From NCBI GenBank assembly GCA_964006375.1, contig OZ023270.1:70832082-70896081 (forward strand): a DNA stretch of 64,000 nucleotides, in the 5' to 3' direction. The notes beneath the pieces were generated by a model, which ran no database searches, was not told where the DNA came from, and was given only the letters and a program-made list of their open reading frames with translations. Shown in pieces: positions 20,402-28,150 of the stretch; positions within the stretch are counted from its first letter, which is position 1, and each line of letters begins with the position of its first letter. Origin of the DNA: Tillus elongatus (lineage: Eukaryota > Arthropoda > Insecta > Coleoptera > Cleridae). A program made the translations under genes and the position numbers.

Positions 20402-21340
20402 TTAAAAATTCTGGCGTAAATCAATAATGTCCTGAATAAACTTCTCCTGTGGCACATCAACTATCTGCAGATCATTTCTATTCGTCTTGAGGTATTTTAC
20501 TTCGGTCTTTATTCTATTAAAGAGATTTATAGAATTTGGATCATACAACATGTTTAGAACCACTTCGGAGTCGGGATGTTTATTTTTAAAGTTTCTGACG
20601 GCTCTTCTAAAACTCTTCTTCTGGGTTCGTATAGCATGATACGGGTACTTAGCGTCTTTCTCATTTCTTGAAAGTAAACCAAACATACTGATTTTTCCAG
20701 GATTGCTTGGTTTTGGAGATATATCTTCAATGTGTTCTGTAACTCTAGCATCTGCTTCTCGCATACGTTGCACTTCATCCTCTATCTCCATTAATTTCAC
20801 TTCAATTTCTTTAAGGTTTTCCTTGTATTTTTGATTAAATTCGTTTACGAAAAAATCAAAAATAATTTGGTTGCACTTTTCATAGAAAGGATTAGATATC
20901 CAACAGGCTAAATTTAATATCAAATCTTTACAGACATATGTACCAGATATCAAGTTGTTTTCAGTCTGTGTTCCACCAAAGTCCACCAAGTATGTAGCGG
21001 TTGTAGGTGTTAGTTGAGATGTTGCTTCCGGCACATCTAGGGGGCCGGAATTCCGGCCCCCTAGATGTGACTCTAAGTGGACACCTTCGGTTGAAATATT
21101 TAGGTAATCGGTATTCTGGCTACCTAAATGTTTCTTCACCTGACCGTTGTAATAGGTAATCAACTCTTTAGTTTTCTTATTTTCCAACCAATGTCTGAAT
21201 CTTTTCTCACCATTTTTACATAGTTTAGTTGCATTAAAATAACCAGTGTTTTTATCAATAATTAATTGAAAGTCTCCAAATAAACCATACCAGAAGTTGT
21301 CTTTAATTTGCTGGTAGCACACATCATTTAATGTAGCCAT
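20402..21340 (-). CDS. KilA-N domain protein with in-frame palindromic insert
   Basis: 312 aa from ATG at 21340 (a GTG lies upstream at 21361). The N-terminal KilA-N/APSES-like DNA-binding domain spans about residues 10-80 (FWYGLFGDFQLIIDKNTGYF, NATKLCKNGEKRFRHWL). The domain's second half (TGTYVCKDLILNLACWIS-type block) resumes after a 40-residue linker encoded by two palindromes at 21032-21069 and 21098-21129. Next come a coiled coil (residues about 190-225) and a C-terminal DUF3627-like part (YPYHAIRTQKKSFRRA ... LFNRIKTEVKYL), as in insect large DNA viruses. Probable transcription or replication regulator. Last gene of the right minus-strand block. Confidence 0.85.
   Translation of the reverse strand: MATLNDVCYQQIKDNFWYGLFGDFQLIIDKNTGYFNATKLCKNGEKRFRHWLENKKTKELITYYNGQVKKHLGSQNTDYLNISTEGVHLESHLGGRNSGPLDVPEATSQLTPTTATYLVDFGGTQTENNLISGTYVCKDLILNLACWISNPFYEKCNQIIFDFFVNEFNQKYKENLKEIEVKLMEIEDEVQRMREADARVTEHIEDISPKPSNPGKISMFGLLSRNEKDAKYPYHAIRTQKKSFRRAVRNFKNKHPDSEVVLNMLYDPNSINLFNRIKTEVKYLKTNRNDLQIVDVPQEKFIQDIIDLRQNF
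21032..21069. repeat. Perfect 38-bp palindrome inside the KilA-N gene
   Basis: CACATCTAGGGGGCCGGAA followed by its exact complement, centred between 21050 and 21051 and very GC-rich for this element. In frame on the minus strand it encodes HLGGRNSGPLDV. Confidence 0.98.
21098..21129. repeat. Second, diverged palindrome inside the KilA-N gene
   Basis: Arms ATTTAGGTA/TACCTAAAT with a mostly self-complementary centre. In frame it encodes HLGSQNTDYLNI, which lines up residue for residue with the other palindrome 63 bp away. Confidence 0.9.
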
Positions 21341-21466
21341 TTTAAACACACTACTAAACACTTAGATACTCAAGAGTAGACTGAAGCACGTCTTACTTCT
21401 AAGAAAACTAAATTTTGAATGAGCTTCAGAGTATGTGTACGACAATTTATAGATGTTGACCCCACT

Positions 21467-21967
21467 CTACGGCTTAAAACTGTGTTTATTAATGTTTATT
21501 TCCAACCACATTAGTCGCTGCAACATCCATCCACTTTCGGCTTCTGCAAACTCCAAAGCTTTTGTATAAATCTCGTTGCTGAATTCCTTAAATATATTTT
21601 CAAACTCAGTTGAAACTGTGACATTTTTGTTTTTAGTATTGAATGACTTCATTTCTTTTATATTCCGACTTTGGAGCACATACAATCCAAACAATTCCAA
21701 GTTCATTTTAATTTGATTATGTTTAGCTAGAGAAGCTTCAATTAGATGAAACACTTTATGTTTCACAGTATCCATGGCTAAGTTTATGTCATTACCATCT
21801 AAGTTAATACGATAGGTGGCCACTCTATTTTTAAAAGCTTGAGCAAGCATATGCACTTGTTCAACTTGCCATGGCTCACATACTTTTGCCTTGTGAACTT
21901 CACTACGTAAATGTCCAGAAAATTGATTCTTTTTCACTTGTATCGAGCATGACTCACAATATCTCAT
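21467..21967 (-). CDS. Small zinc-finger protein resembling the N-terminal region of Polinton PolB proteins
   Basis: 166 aa from ATG at 21967. It begins with a single C2H2-like finger (YCESCSIQVKKNQFSGHLRS, with His in SEVH). An AFKNRVATYRI strand block, a predicted helical middle and a C-terminus reading SGWMLQRLMWLEININKHSF follow. That last block is one I associate with the N-terminal extension of family-B polymerases encoded by arthropod Polintons, where the protein then continues into the polymerase. Here it stops within six residues of the block. Function unknown; it could be a retained DNA-binding or protein-primer-associated domain. Confidence in the similarity is moderate because it rests on memory. 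Confidence 0.55.
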   Translation of the reverse strand: MRYCESCSIQVKKNQFSGHLRSEVHKAKVCEPWQVEQVHMLAQAFKNRVATYRINLDGNDINLAMDTVKHKVFHLIEASLAKHNQIKMNLELFGLYVLQSRNIKEMKSFNTKNKNVTVSTEFENIFKEFSNEIYTKALEFAEAESGWMLQRLMWLEININKHSFKP

Positions 21968-22026
21968 CTTAACTACAGATGGTTAACTAATGAATAAAAC
22001 ACATGTGTTTCGTTTAAGTAGATATA

Positions 22027-22419
22027 TTAACAAACATGTTTACGATACATATCCTTAAGTACAGTGTAATGTTTAAAACAAAAGTAAATTAACATAAATA
22101 ATGCAAGACACATAAGAAAACCTGTTGATATAAACATGGAAATATAATTTGAGGTAAACAGGTAAGAATTATTTAATACAAGAGTTCTCCAATCAGATGT
22201 CTCACCACGTGTACCATCATCAAACAGAAACATAAGTTTGTAATGCACCACTTCAGACTTGATTTTGGACATGTTGTACATTGAAAGTTGTATAAGTTCA
22301 TCATTGTTTAGATATGTTGTTGCTGTAAGAGCTGACCATATCATGCAGTCATCGGTGTTGAACAAATTCGTACTTCTGTTACATTGGGTGGTTTGTAAAT
22401 ATACAACACATTTTGACAT
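22027..22419 (-). CDS. Small single-pass membrane protein, unknown function
   Basis: 130 aa from ATG at 22419. The N-terminal ~90 residues are polar with Cys at 4, 13 and 25. Residues about 95-118 form one strongly hydrophobic helix (FISTGFLMCLALFMLIYFCF), followed by a short basic tail (KHYTVLKDMYRKHVC). The layout fits a type I-like or tail-anchored membrane protein of a virus. No signal peptide is evident and I do not recognise the family. It lies 59 bp downstream-side of the zinc-finger gene and 27 bp from the next gene, so all four right-block genes look co-transcribed. Confidence 0.7.
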   Translation of the reverse strand: MSKCVVYLQTTQCNRSTNLFNTDDCMIWSALTATTYLNNDELIQLSMYNMSKIKSEVVHYKLMFLFDDGTRGETSDWRTLVLNNSYLFTSNYISMFISTGFLMCLALFMLIYFCFKHYTVLKDMYRKHVC

Positions 22420-22446
22420 AGTGCTGTCAGGATGATGAAGCTTGCT

Positions 22447-23184
22447 TTAAGATGAGTCATTATATATCGTGTGTATTTCTTTGAAACGATCAAGTACTTG
22501 CTTCTTTGTAAAGTGTAAGCACTCTAGCATACTAACTCGGAATGAGGATTCATAGTCTTTTAACATGGCTTTTATAAGCTTTATCACCTCCTCGTCACGT
22601 GGTAGCTCCTTCTTATTAACACATTTGAGAACATCAGCAACACAATAGAGGAAATCACTAAGTCGAATATCAAAGTTCAAATCGGTTAGAAACTTCAGCT
22701 TTTCGTTGATGATTTCAACCAGATCTAGTAGCCGTTGAACTGCGTCTTCGGTTAAATAAAAAGTAATAGAATCATCTGAGATTGATATACCTTTACTGTC
22801 TACTACTTTAATAGGTTTGATGGTACATATTCCAATATTTTCAGGTTCGATCTTATTAGCTTTGGTAAAGTACTCTTCAGCTGTGTTTTTCAATGTCGAA
22901 ATAAAATACTCCCATTCCCATGAGCCAGATGAGATTGTTATATTTGTATTTGGTGCATATAAGCTTGTATTTATAATTTTAATTATTGGAATCAATCCGG
23001 CCGCTTTTGATATACCAATTGCAACACTTAGAGCTGGAGTAATGGCATACCTTGTTTCCAGTAGCATTCTACTTTCTTGCTTAATATCACTAATATTCTG
23101 ACGTAGAGCTGCATCAATTTGGCCCCAATAACAATCACAAACATTGCTATTAATAGGTTCGTCGTTAACATCCATACCATACAT
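22447..23184 (-). CDS. Unknown Polinton protein, first gene of right block
   Basis: 245 aa from ATG at 23184 (a second Met is at residue 4). Mixed alpha/beta composition: an acidic N-terminus with NVCDCYWGQ, a hydrophobic middle (TPALSVAIGISKAAGLIPII, residues about 48-68), and a helical C-terminal half ending in LHFTKKQVLDRFKEIHTIY. No catalytic motif is visible. The hydrophobic middle might insert into a membrane or form the core of a helical bundle. It is the gene nearest the right TIR, so the TIR may act as its promoter. Not recognised. Confidence 0.75.
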   Translation of the reverse strand: MYGMDVNDEPINSNVCDCYWGQIDAALRQNISDIKQESRMLLETRYAITPALSVAIGISKAAGLIPIIKIINTSLYAPNTNITISSGSWEWEYFISTLKNTAEEYFTKANKIEPENIGICTIKPIKVVDSKGISISDDSITFYLTEDAVQRLLDLVEIINEKLKFLTDLNFDIRLSDFLYCVADVLKCVNKKELPRDEEVIKLIKAMLKDYESSFRVSMLECLHFTKKQVLDRFKEIHTIYNDSS

Positions 23185-23388
23185 GTTGAACAGAACAAAT
23201 ACACTAATATATAACTACTGGGCGCAGACTACAGACAACAACTGATGTACTTGCTTGCTACCTAATGTTTATATATACTTATACCCCCACTTTTGGCTTG
23301 TTATTGAAACTCATTTAACCGTCATCGGTGTTGTTGCTATGGCATGTTTGTTAGAACAATATTTGTCGAAGGTCACTCTCAAATTTGA
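23185..23388 (-). promoter_or_regulatory. Upstream region of right gene block
   Basis: 204 bp between the first ATG and the TIR. A TATA-like string (GTATATATAAAC on the minus strand) is near 23263-23275. Otherwise featureless. Confidence 0.4.
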
Positions 23389-23958
23389 AAACATATGACT
23401 CATTTCCTGTCACGTGTCAAGGTTGTTCTACACATGTAGTTGTTGCTATGTTGCCATATCGAGCATGCCGGGCATTCACATATTCTAAAATTTTTAAAAT
23501 CTGCTTGCCAAGCCAAGTAAAACAACACCCCACACTTAGAACTTAACCAAAAACTAAAAATTTAGGTTTGCGCCTGCGCAAATACCATTTTTGAATTCTG
23601 CTTGCCAAGCCGAGTAAAACGACACCCCACACTTAGGACTTTAATCAAAAACTAAAAATTTAGGTTTGCGCCTGCGCTAACCGACATATTTGTTACGTCA
23701 CTTTTTGCAAAAATCAAAATGGCGGAGCCTCTTACTTTAATTAGTGGCGCCACCTACCGGCTAAAATTTTAAATTTCCCAGTTTTTTCACTTCCGGTCAG
23801 CCATCTTGGCCGCCGTTTTGGATTACGTCATCTTAATTTGTAGATTACGTCATCCTCAATACAATCGCCATATTTGTTTCGTCACACGCATGCTCAGTAG
23901 CGGGTGGTGGGCGGTGGACGGTGGGCGGTGGCTCCAGAACCCCCTATCTATACCTACT
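23389..23958 (-). repeat. Polinton right terminal inverted repeat (570 bp)
   Basis: Inverted copy of 12709-13278, same length, few substitutions. It ends ...CTATCTATACCTACT. Confidence 0.95.
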
Positions 23959-23964
23959 AGCATT
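23959..23964 (+). repeat. Polinton target-site duplication, right copy
   Basis: AGCATT, identical to 12703-12708. Confidence 0.95.
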
Positions 23965-24540
23965 TGATCGAAATTCGCTACTCTAACGCACTTGCTGCAT
24001 CTAGAATTTCTTTTCTTACAAACATGCATTATATTTCGATGGAAAATGCAAAAATGCAATAACATAAGACGTGTTTGATTAAAGAAAACAGAGAATTTGT
24101 ATCACCAACGAGCCACCTGTGATTGCAGAAATATTTTTTAAGATGTAGCTCAAGACACCCTATAACTAATGTATGTAATTTTTTTCATATCTTGTCTAAT
24201 AACGGATATATTAAGCTTTATTGATTTTTTATGAAAATTCGACAAAAGTTATATACCATTAAACGATAAACTCTACAGCTAAGGCTACTGCCAAGCATGA
24301 GAGAAAGGGTCTATTTGAAATGAATTTTCTGTAAAGATTGTAGTAAAATGAAGGAAAATGACGGTTGAAACTAAGACTTCAGGGATTGTAAAACATTCTT
24401 CTTGATATATTTTGTTTCCATAGCCCGTATTAGATTCAAGTTCTTTGACTAAATATTGCCAATTTTGACGTTTTAAATCGCAACTTTGACGTTTTGAGGA
24501 AAACCCCAATTAATTTTTATTTAAATGCCTATAACTTTCT
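23965..24540 (-). repeat. H-family copy continuing after the Polinton
   Basis: Resumes the H sequence cut at 12708. Removing the element restores GAAGCATTTGATCGAAATTCGCTAC, which parallels intact family copies. It continues to CCTATAACTTTCT, where another H copy is inserted. Confidence 0.8.
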
Positions 24541-24660
24541 AGTGAATTTTCATTTTAAAAAATTCACTAATAGAGAGGTATCGATGGTGAGACTTTTTTC
24601 AAATGAGCGCGAATTAGGACTCCTAGAACCCATATCCGGGGTCAGTTTCAGATTTTATAT

Positions 24661-24743
<83 letters not shown>

Positions 24744-25064
24744 GTATCCATCCGATAACTCAAAAAAATAATTAACCGATTTCGATTAAACTCGGCAATT
24801 GCCTTTCTTTTATTAATAGCTTGGATGAGTTCGTTAGCCAGGAAAATCGAACAGGGTTTCCGGGAAGATTTTGTGTTTTCTTTCTAAAAGAATTTTTTCT
24901 CCAAAAATTACAAAGCTGTTTTAATGAAATTTACTACATATGCTGGGAGAGACCTTAACTACGTACCAAAATTCAACTTTCTAAGTTTATAGAAAATTGA
25001 GTTATTCAAGTTTGAAGCATTTAATAAAAATTCACTACCATAACATACTTGCTGCGCCCCGAAC
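24541..25064 (+). mobile_element. Short complete H element nested in another H copy (524 bp)
   Basis: Begins AGTGAATTTTCATTTTAAAA with its inverted partner AAAATTCACT and ends in GCTGCGCCCCGAAC. The host sequence left and right (CCTATAACTTT and TTTTTGTCTTTTGACC) is contiguous in another copy near 40448, which gives an empty site in a T run. Confidence 0.75.
24663..24741. repeat. (TA)n microsatellite inside H
   Basis: Lies ~120 bp from the H 5' end, the standard position. Confidence 0.97.
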
Positions 25065-25300
25065 TTTTTGTCTTTTGACCTACAGAGCTAAATTTTAAAA
25101 GGTAACTTACACATAATGATATAAATCCGCGTACCAAATTTGGTTGCCCTTACTTTGTTAATTCGGGCGATATAATTTTTTTTTTGAAAGGAGACAGAAA
25201 ATTTTCCGGGAAAACCCGGACCGATTTTCCTGGATAACGAACTTATCCAAGCTATTTGCAAAAGGAAGGTACTCACCAAAGCTATCGGTGTGATACATAC

Positions 25301-25392
<92 letters not shown>

Positions 25393-25500
25393 TGAAACTG
25401 ACCCCGGATATGTGTTCTGTGGGGCCTAATTAGCGCTTATTTGAAGAATTTTTTTCAAAATTCAAAAGTCGCGATCTCCTCATTAGATAATTTTGTTAAG
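25065..25500 (-). repeat. H-family copy with (TA)n
   Basis: Remainder of the host H copy. The (TA)n tract at 25314-25387 is followed by the complement of the H 5' region. The 5' end is AAAATTCACT near 25503-25510. Confidence 0.7.
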
Positions 25501-25510
25501 AAAATTCACT

Positions 25511-26135
25511 AAGAACTCTGTCGTATAGGAACTTAATTTATTTTATTTTAGCTCTACCCTTTTGGTCGACCTCTTCTTGTTCCTTCCGCAGTTCGTCAAT
25601 TGTGCCAGATTTTCAATGAATGTCCAAGAAGAAAACTTTTGAAAAACCTAGCCCAATTTATGAAGTGCGGAAAGAAGAGGAGGAGGTAGACACTCTTGCT
25701 CTACCCCTTCCTCTTTTGTGGAGTTTGTGTCCTTCAAATAATCTTGTCAAAAAGTTATTGTGTCTCAAAATATGTCTAAAAAGTGTTGCCTTTCTCCTCA
25801 TAACTCCTTTCAGCTTCTTCTCTCACATCTCCAGGGTCACTTTTATTTGTTTTTCTATCAGTGTACCTCATCATTGTCGCTTTTCTCTGCGTTGGCAGCT
25901 CAAAAGATTTTATTCTCTTGATGCCATGGTTAGTCAAAGTCTAGCTTTCCGATCCATACATTATAATATACAACGTTTTGCACGTTTCTATTATTATATT
26001 TCAATCATAAATATAATTGTAGCCTAGTGACGTCATAGCCTCTGTCCACCACTTTCTACTCTATGGCTCGATACCAAAAAAAAAGCTTGACATCTTAAGG
26101 TCAATTTGGAGTCTGAATAACCAATGTGACTTTTC

Positions 26136-26139
<4 letters not shown>
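25511..26139. other. Unassigned region
   Basis: An open frame at 25620-26027 is Leu/Phe/Ser-rich and lacks any family signal; I do not accept it as a gene. No repeat shared with the rest of the window was seen. Confidence 0.4.

Positions 26140-26231
<92 letters not shown>
26140..26231. repeat. (TA)n microsatellite
   Basis: Dinucleotide tract of about 92 bp. Confidence 0.97.
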
Positions 26232-26234
<3 letters not shown>

Positions 26235-26376
26235 CCACGAATCTGATAAATTTCCTCTTTCATATTAATTCATCTTAACATAGAAAATGCACAATACATA
26301 CAAGAAAATGATGTTGTAGGCAAAGTTGCTTTTAGTGAATTTTCTTCAAAAAAAATCACTAATGAGGAGATCTGTG

Positions 26377-26378
<2 letters not shown>

Positions 26379-26446
<68 letters not shown>
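26379..26446. repeat. (TA)n microsatellite
   Basis: Directly precedes the retrozyme array, after a short H 5' end (AGTGAATTTTCTTC at 26334). Confidence 0.97.
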
Positions 26447-26450
<4 letters not shown>

Positions 26451-26482
26451 AAAAGGGTTAAGGGCAAAGCCGCAAGGGGACA

Positions 26483-26527
26483 ACCGCATACACGTGTTTA
26501 AAGCTTATTAGCCATCATCAGTACGGT
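26483..26527 (-). ncRNA. Degenerate hammerhead ribozyme-like motif
   Basis: Same layout as the others, but the GAAA box reads TAAA, so cleavage would not be expected. Confidence 0.45.
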
Positions 26528-26788
26528 ACAGCCAGGTGAAAATGGGAACACTCTGGATGAAGATGCAAAAATACACGGAGTCACAACAGGCAACAAGTGC
26601 ACATTTGCAGCAACATTTGGAAGACCCTCAATCCGAGGGGAACAACCAAAATAGCCACGGCGACAAAGAAATCACCAGCGTGAGCATCCGAAGCCCAGGA
26701 AATTTAAACTAACTATAACAGGATCTATAATACGGCATTTCTGTACTATACAAGGAAAAAGGGTTAAGGGCAAAGCCGCAAGGAGACA

Positions 26789-26833
26789 ACCGCATACACG
26801 TGTTTCAAGCTTATTAGCCATCATCAGTACGGT
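26789..26833 (-). ncRNA. Hammerhead ribozyme-like motif (type I)
   Basis: Intact CTGATGA and GAAA boxes, stem I ACCGTA/TGCGGT, GTA cleavage triplet. Confidence 0.65.
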
Positions 26834-26966
26834 ATGGCCAGGTGAAGATGGGAACACTCTGGATGAAGATGCAAAATACATGGAGTCACAACAGGCAACC
26901 AGTGCACATTTGCAGCAACATTTGGAAGACCCTCAATCCAGAGTGTTCCCATCTTCACCTAGCTAT

Positions 26967-27011
26967 ACCATACTGATGATGGCTAATAAGCTTGAAACAC
27001 GTGTATGCGGT
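26967..27011 (+). ncRNA. Hammerhead ribozyme-like motif (type I)
   Basis: Intact core boxes. Stem I ACCATA/TGCGGT has one mismatch. Confidence 0.6.
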
Positions 27012-27083
27012 TGTCTCCTTGCGGCTTTGCCCTTAACCCCTTTTCCTTGTATAGTACAGAAATGCCGTATAATCGATCCTGTT

Positions 27084-27087
<4 letters not shown>

Positions 27088-27161
<74 letters not shown>
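27088..27161. repeat. (TA)n microsatellite
   Basis: Right border of the retrozyme array. Confidence 0.97.
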
Positions 27162-27166
<5 letters not shown>

Positions 27167-28150
27167 CACACTTCTGTTGATATTTAATTATTCTATGTTA
27201 AAGCATTAAGTAATGTTTTTCTGTATTAAAAGTAAATAGATTGTTTAAAAAGTCAAACGTATTTACCGTAAAGTTGAGTCGCAGTTTAAAAAAAGCAGGT
27301 AAAGGAATTTTAATTAAAAGAATTTTCGACCAAACCATGGGGGTTTGTCTGTATACCTTCGTATACTGGGTAAGTTTTTGGCAATAAACAATAATAAAAA
27401 TAATAAAATAATGTATCATACATATCAAAATTTTAACTTACCCTAAGTATGGGTTCTATGGACTCTATTTCCTGCTCATTTGAAGAAACTCTCCAAACAT
27501 TTCACGGCGGTGAAACTACAAGGAAACATATATTAGATACATTTTTAGACAGAATGGATGATTGCGGACAATGTTTAACTGACACATTTTTGTAAAAAAA
27601 AACAATGGAGTAAACCCTTAAAAAAGCTTCTGGTAGATTTTACCAAAATTATAAGGCAAATTGCAAAACCGCTGCAGCGAAAGGTTCATTGTTCCGACGA
27701 CAAGCCGACATAGCGTTGAAATTGTGACCACGATGCCAATAGATTTAGGGTAATTGTATTTTACAATGACCTGTATAATTTGTGTTAATTAGTATTCCTT
27801 ACAATTAGACTTTCAATTATTTCCCTCTAAAAATAATTTAAATTCATTACAGTTTTATAAATAATTGTGTTGGTTGATACTGACACCAGTATCTCTAAGA
27901 GTAATGAGTTATTAATCTTCGTTTGTAAGTGTTATACATGAGATCATATTATGTTGTGTTAAAACGAACTAACAAGTCTTTTGTTTTCGTATCGTGAGAA
28001 ACATGGATCAAAATTTTCCTGACACAGATTTTCAAACATGATATATTTAGTTATATTTTATTTAGTACAAGAACTGCATAATTTATTAGCGACAAATCTT
28101 TGCCATTCTGCAAAAATGTTTCATGATAGATATAATATAATTAAATTATA
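27162..28150. other. Unassigned low-feature region
   Basis: About 1 kb of AT-rich sequence with no coding, RNA or repeat signal that I can support. Confidence 0.5.

Larger units (their letters stand above)
12709..23958. mobile_element. Polinton/Maverick-like virus-derived element, 11,250 bp, lacking PolB
   Basis: The ends are AGTAGGTATAGATAGGGGG and its inverted complement, with 570-bp TIRs and a 6-bp duplication. Twelve intact genes lie inside: four minus, four plus, four minus. Capsid, penton, protease, packaging ATPase and integrase are the defining Polinton set. The family-B polymerase, normally a gene of 3 kb or more, is absent, and no intergenic gap exceeds ~0.4 kb outside the TIRs. 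Lack of broken genes and near-identical TIRs suggest a recent insertion. It may be an endogenous virus of the adintovirus/Polinton type or a mobile derivative of one. Confidence 0.93.
26447..27087. repeat. Retrozyme-like array, orientation switch near 26939
   Basis: About 1.6 minus-strand units (motif ends at 26527 and 26833, exactly 306 bp apart), then a switch to a plus-strand half unit at CAATCCAGAGTGTTCCC. Bounded on both sides by (TA)n. Confidence 0.85.

Noticed and set aside
12703..23964. Idea that the insert is a large DNA transposon or a retrovirus
   Set aside because: Capsid, penton, protease, A32 ATPase, AG...CT ends and a 6-bp duplication fit Polinton/Maverick only; no gag-pol or LTRs.
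25620..26027. 135-aa open frame
   Set aside because: Low-complexity hydrophobic composition, no homologous feel, no splice or promoter context.
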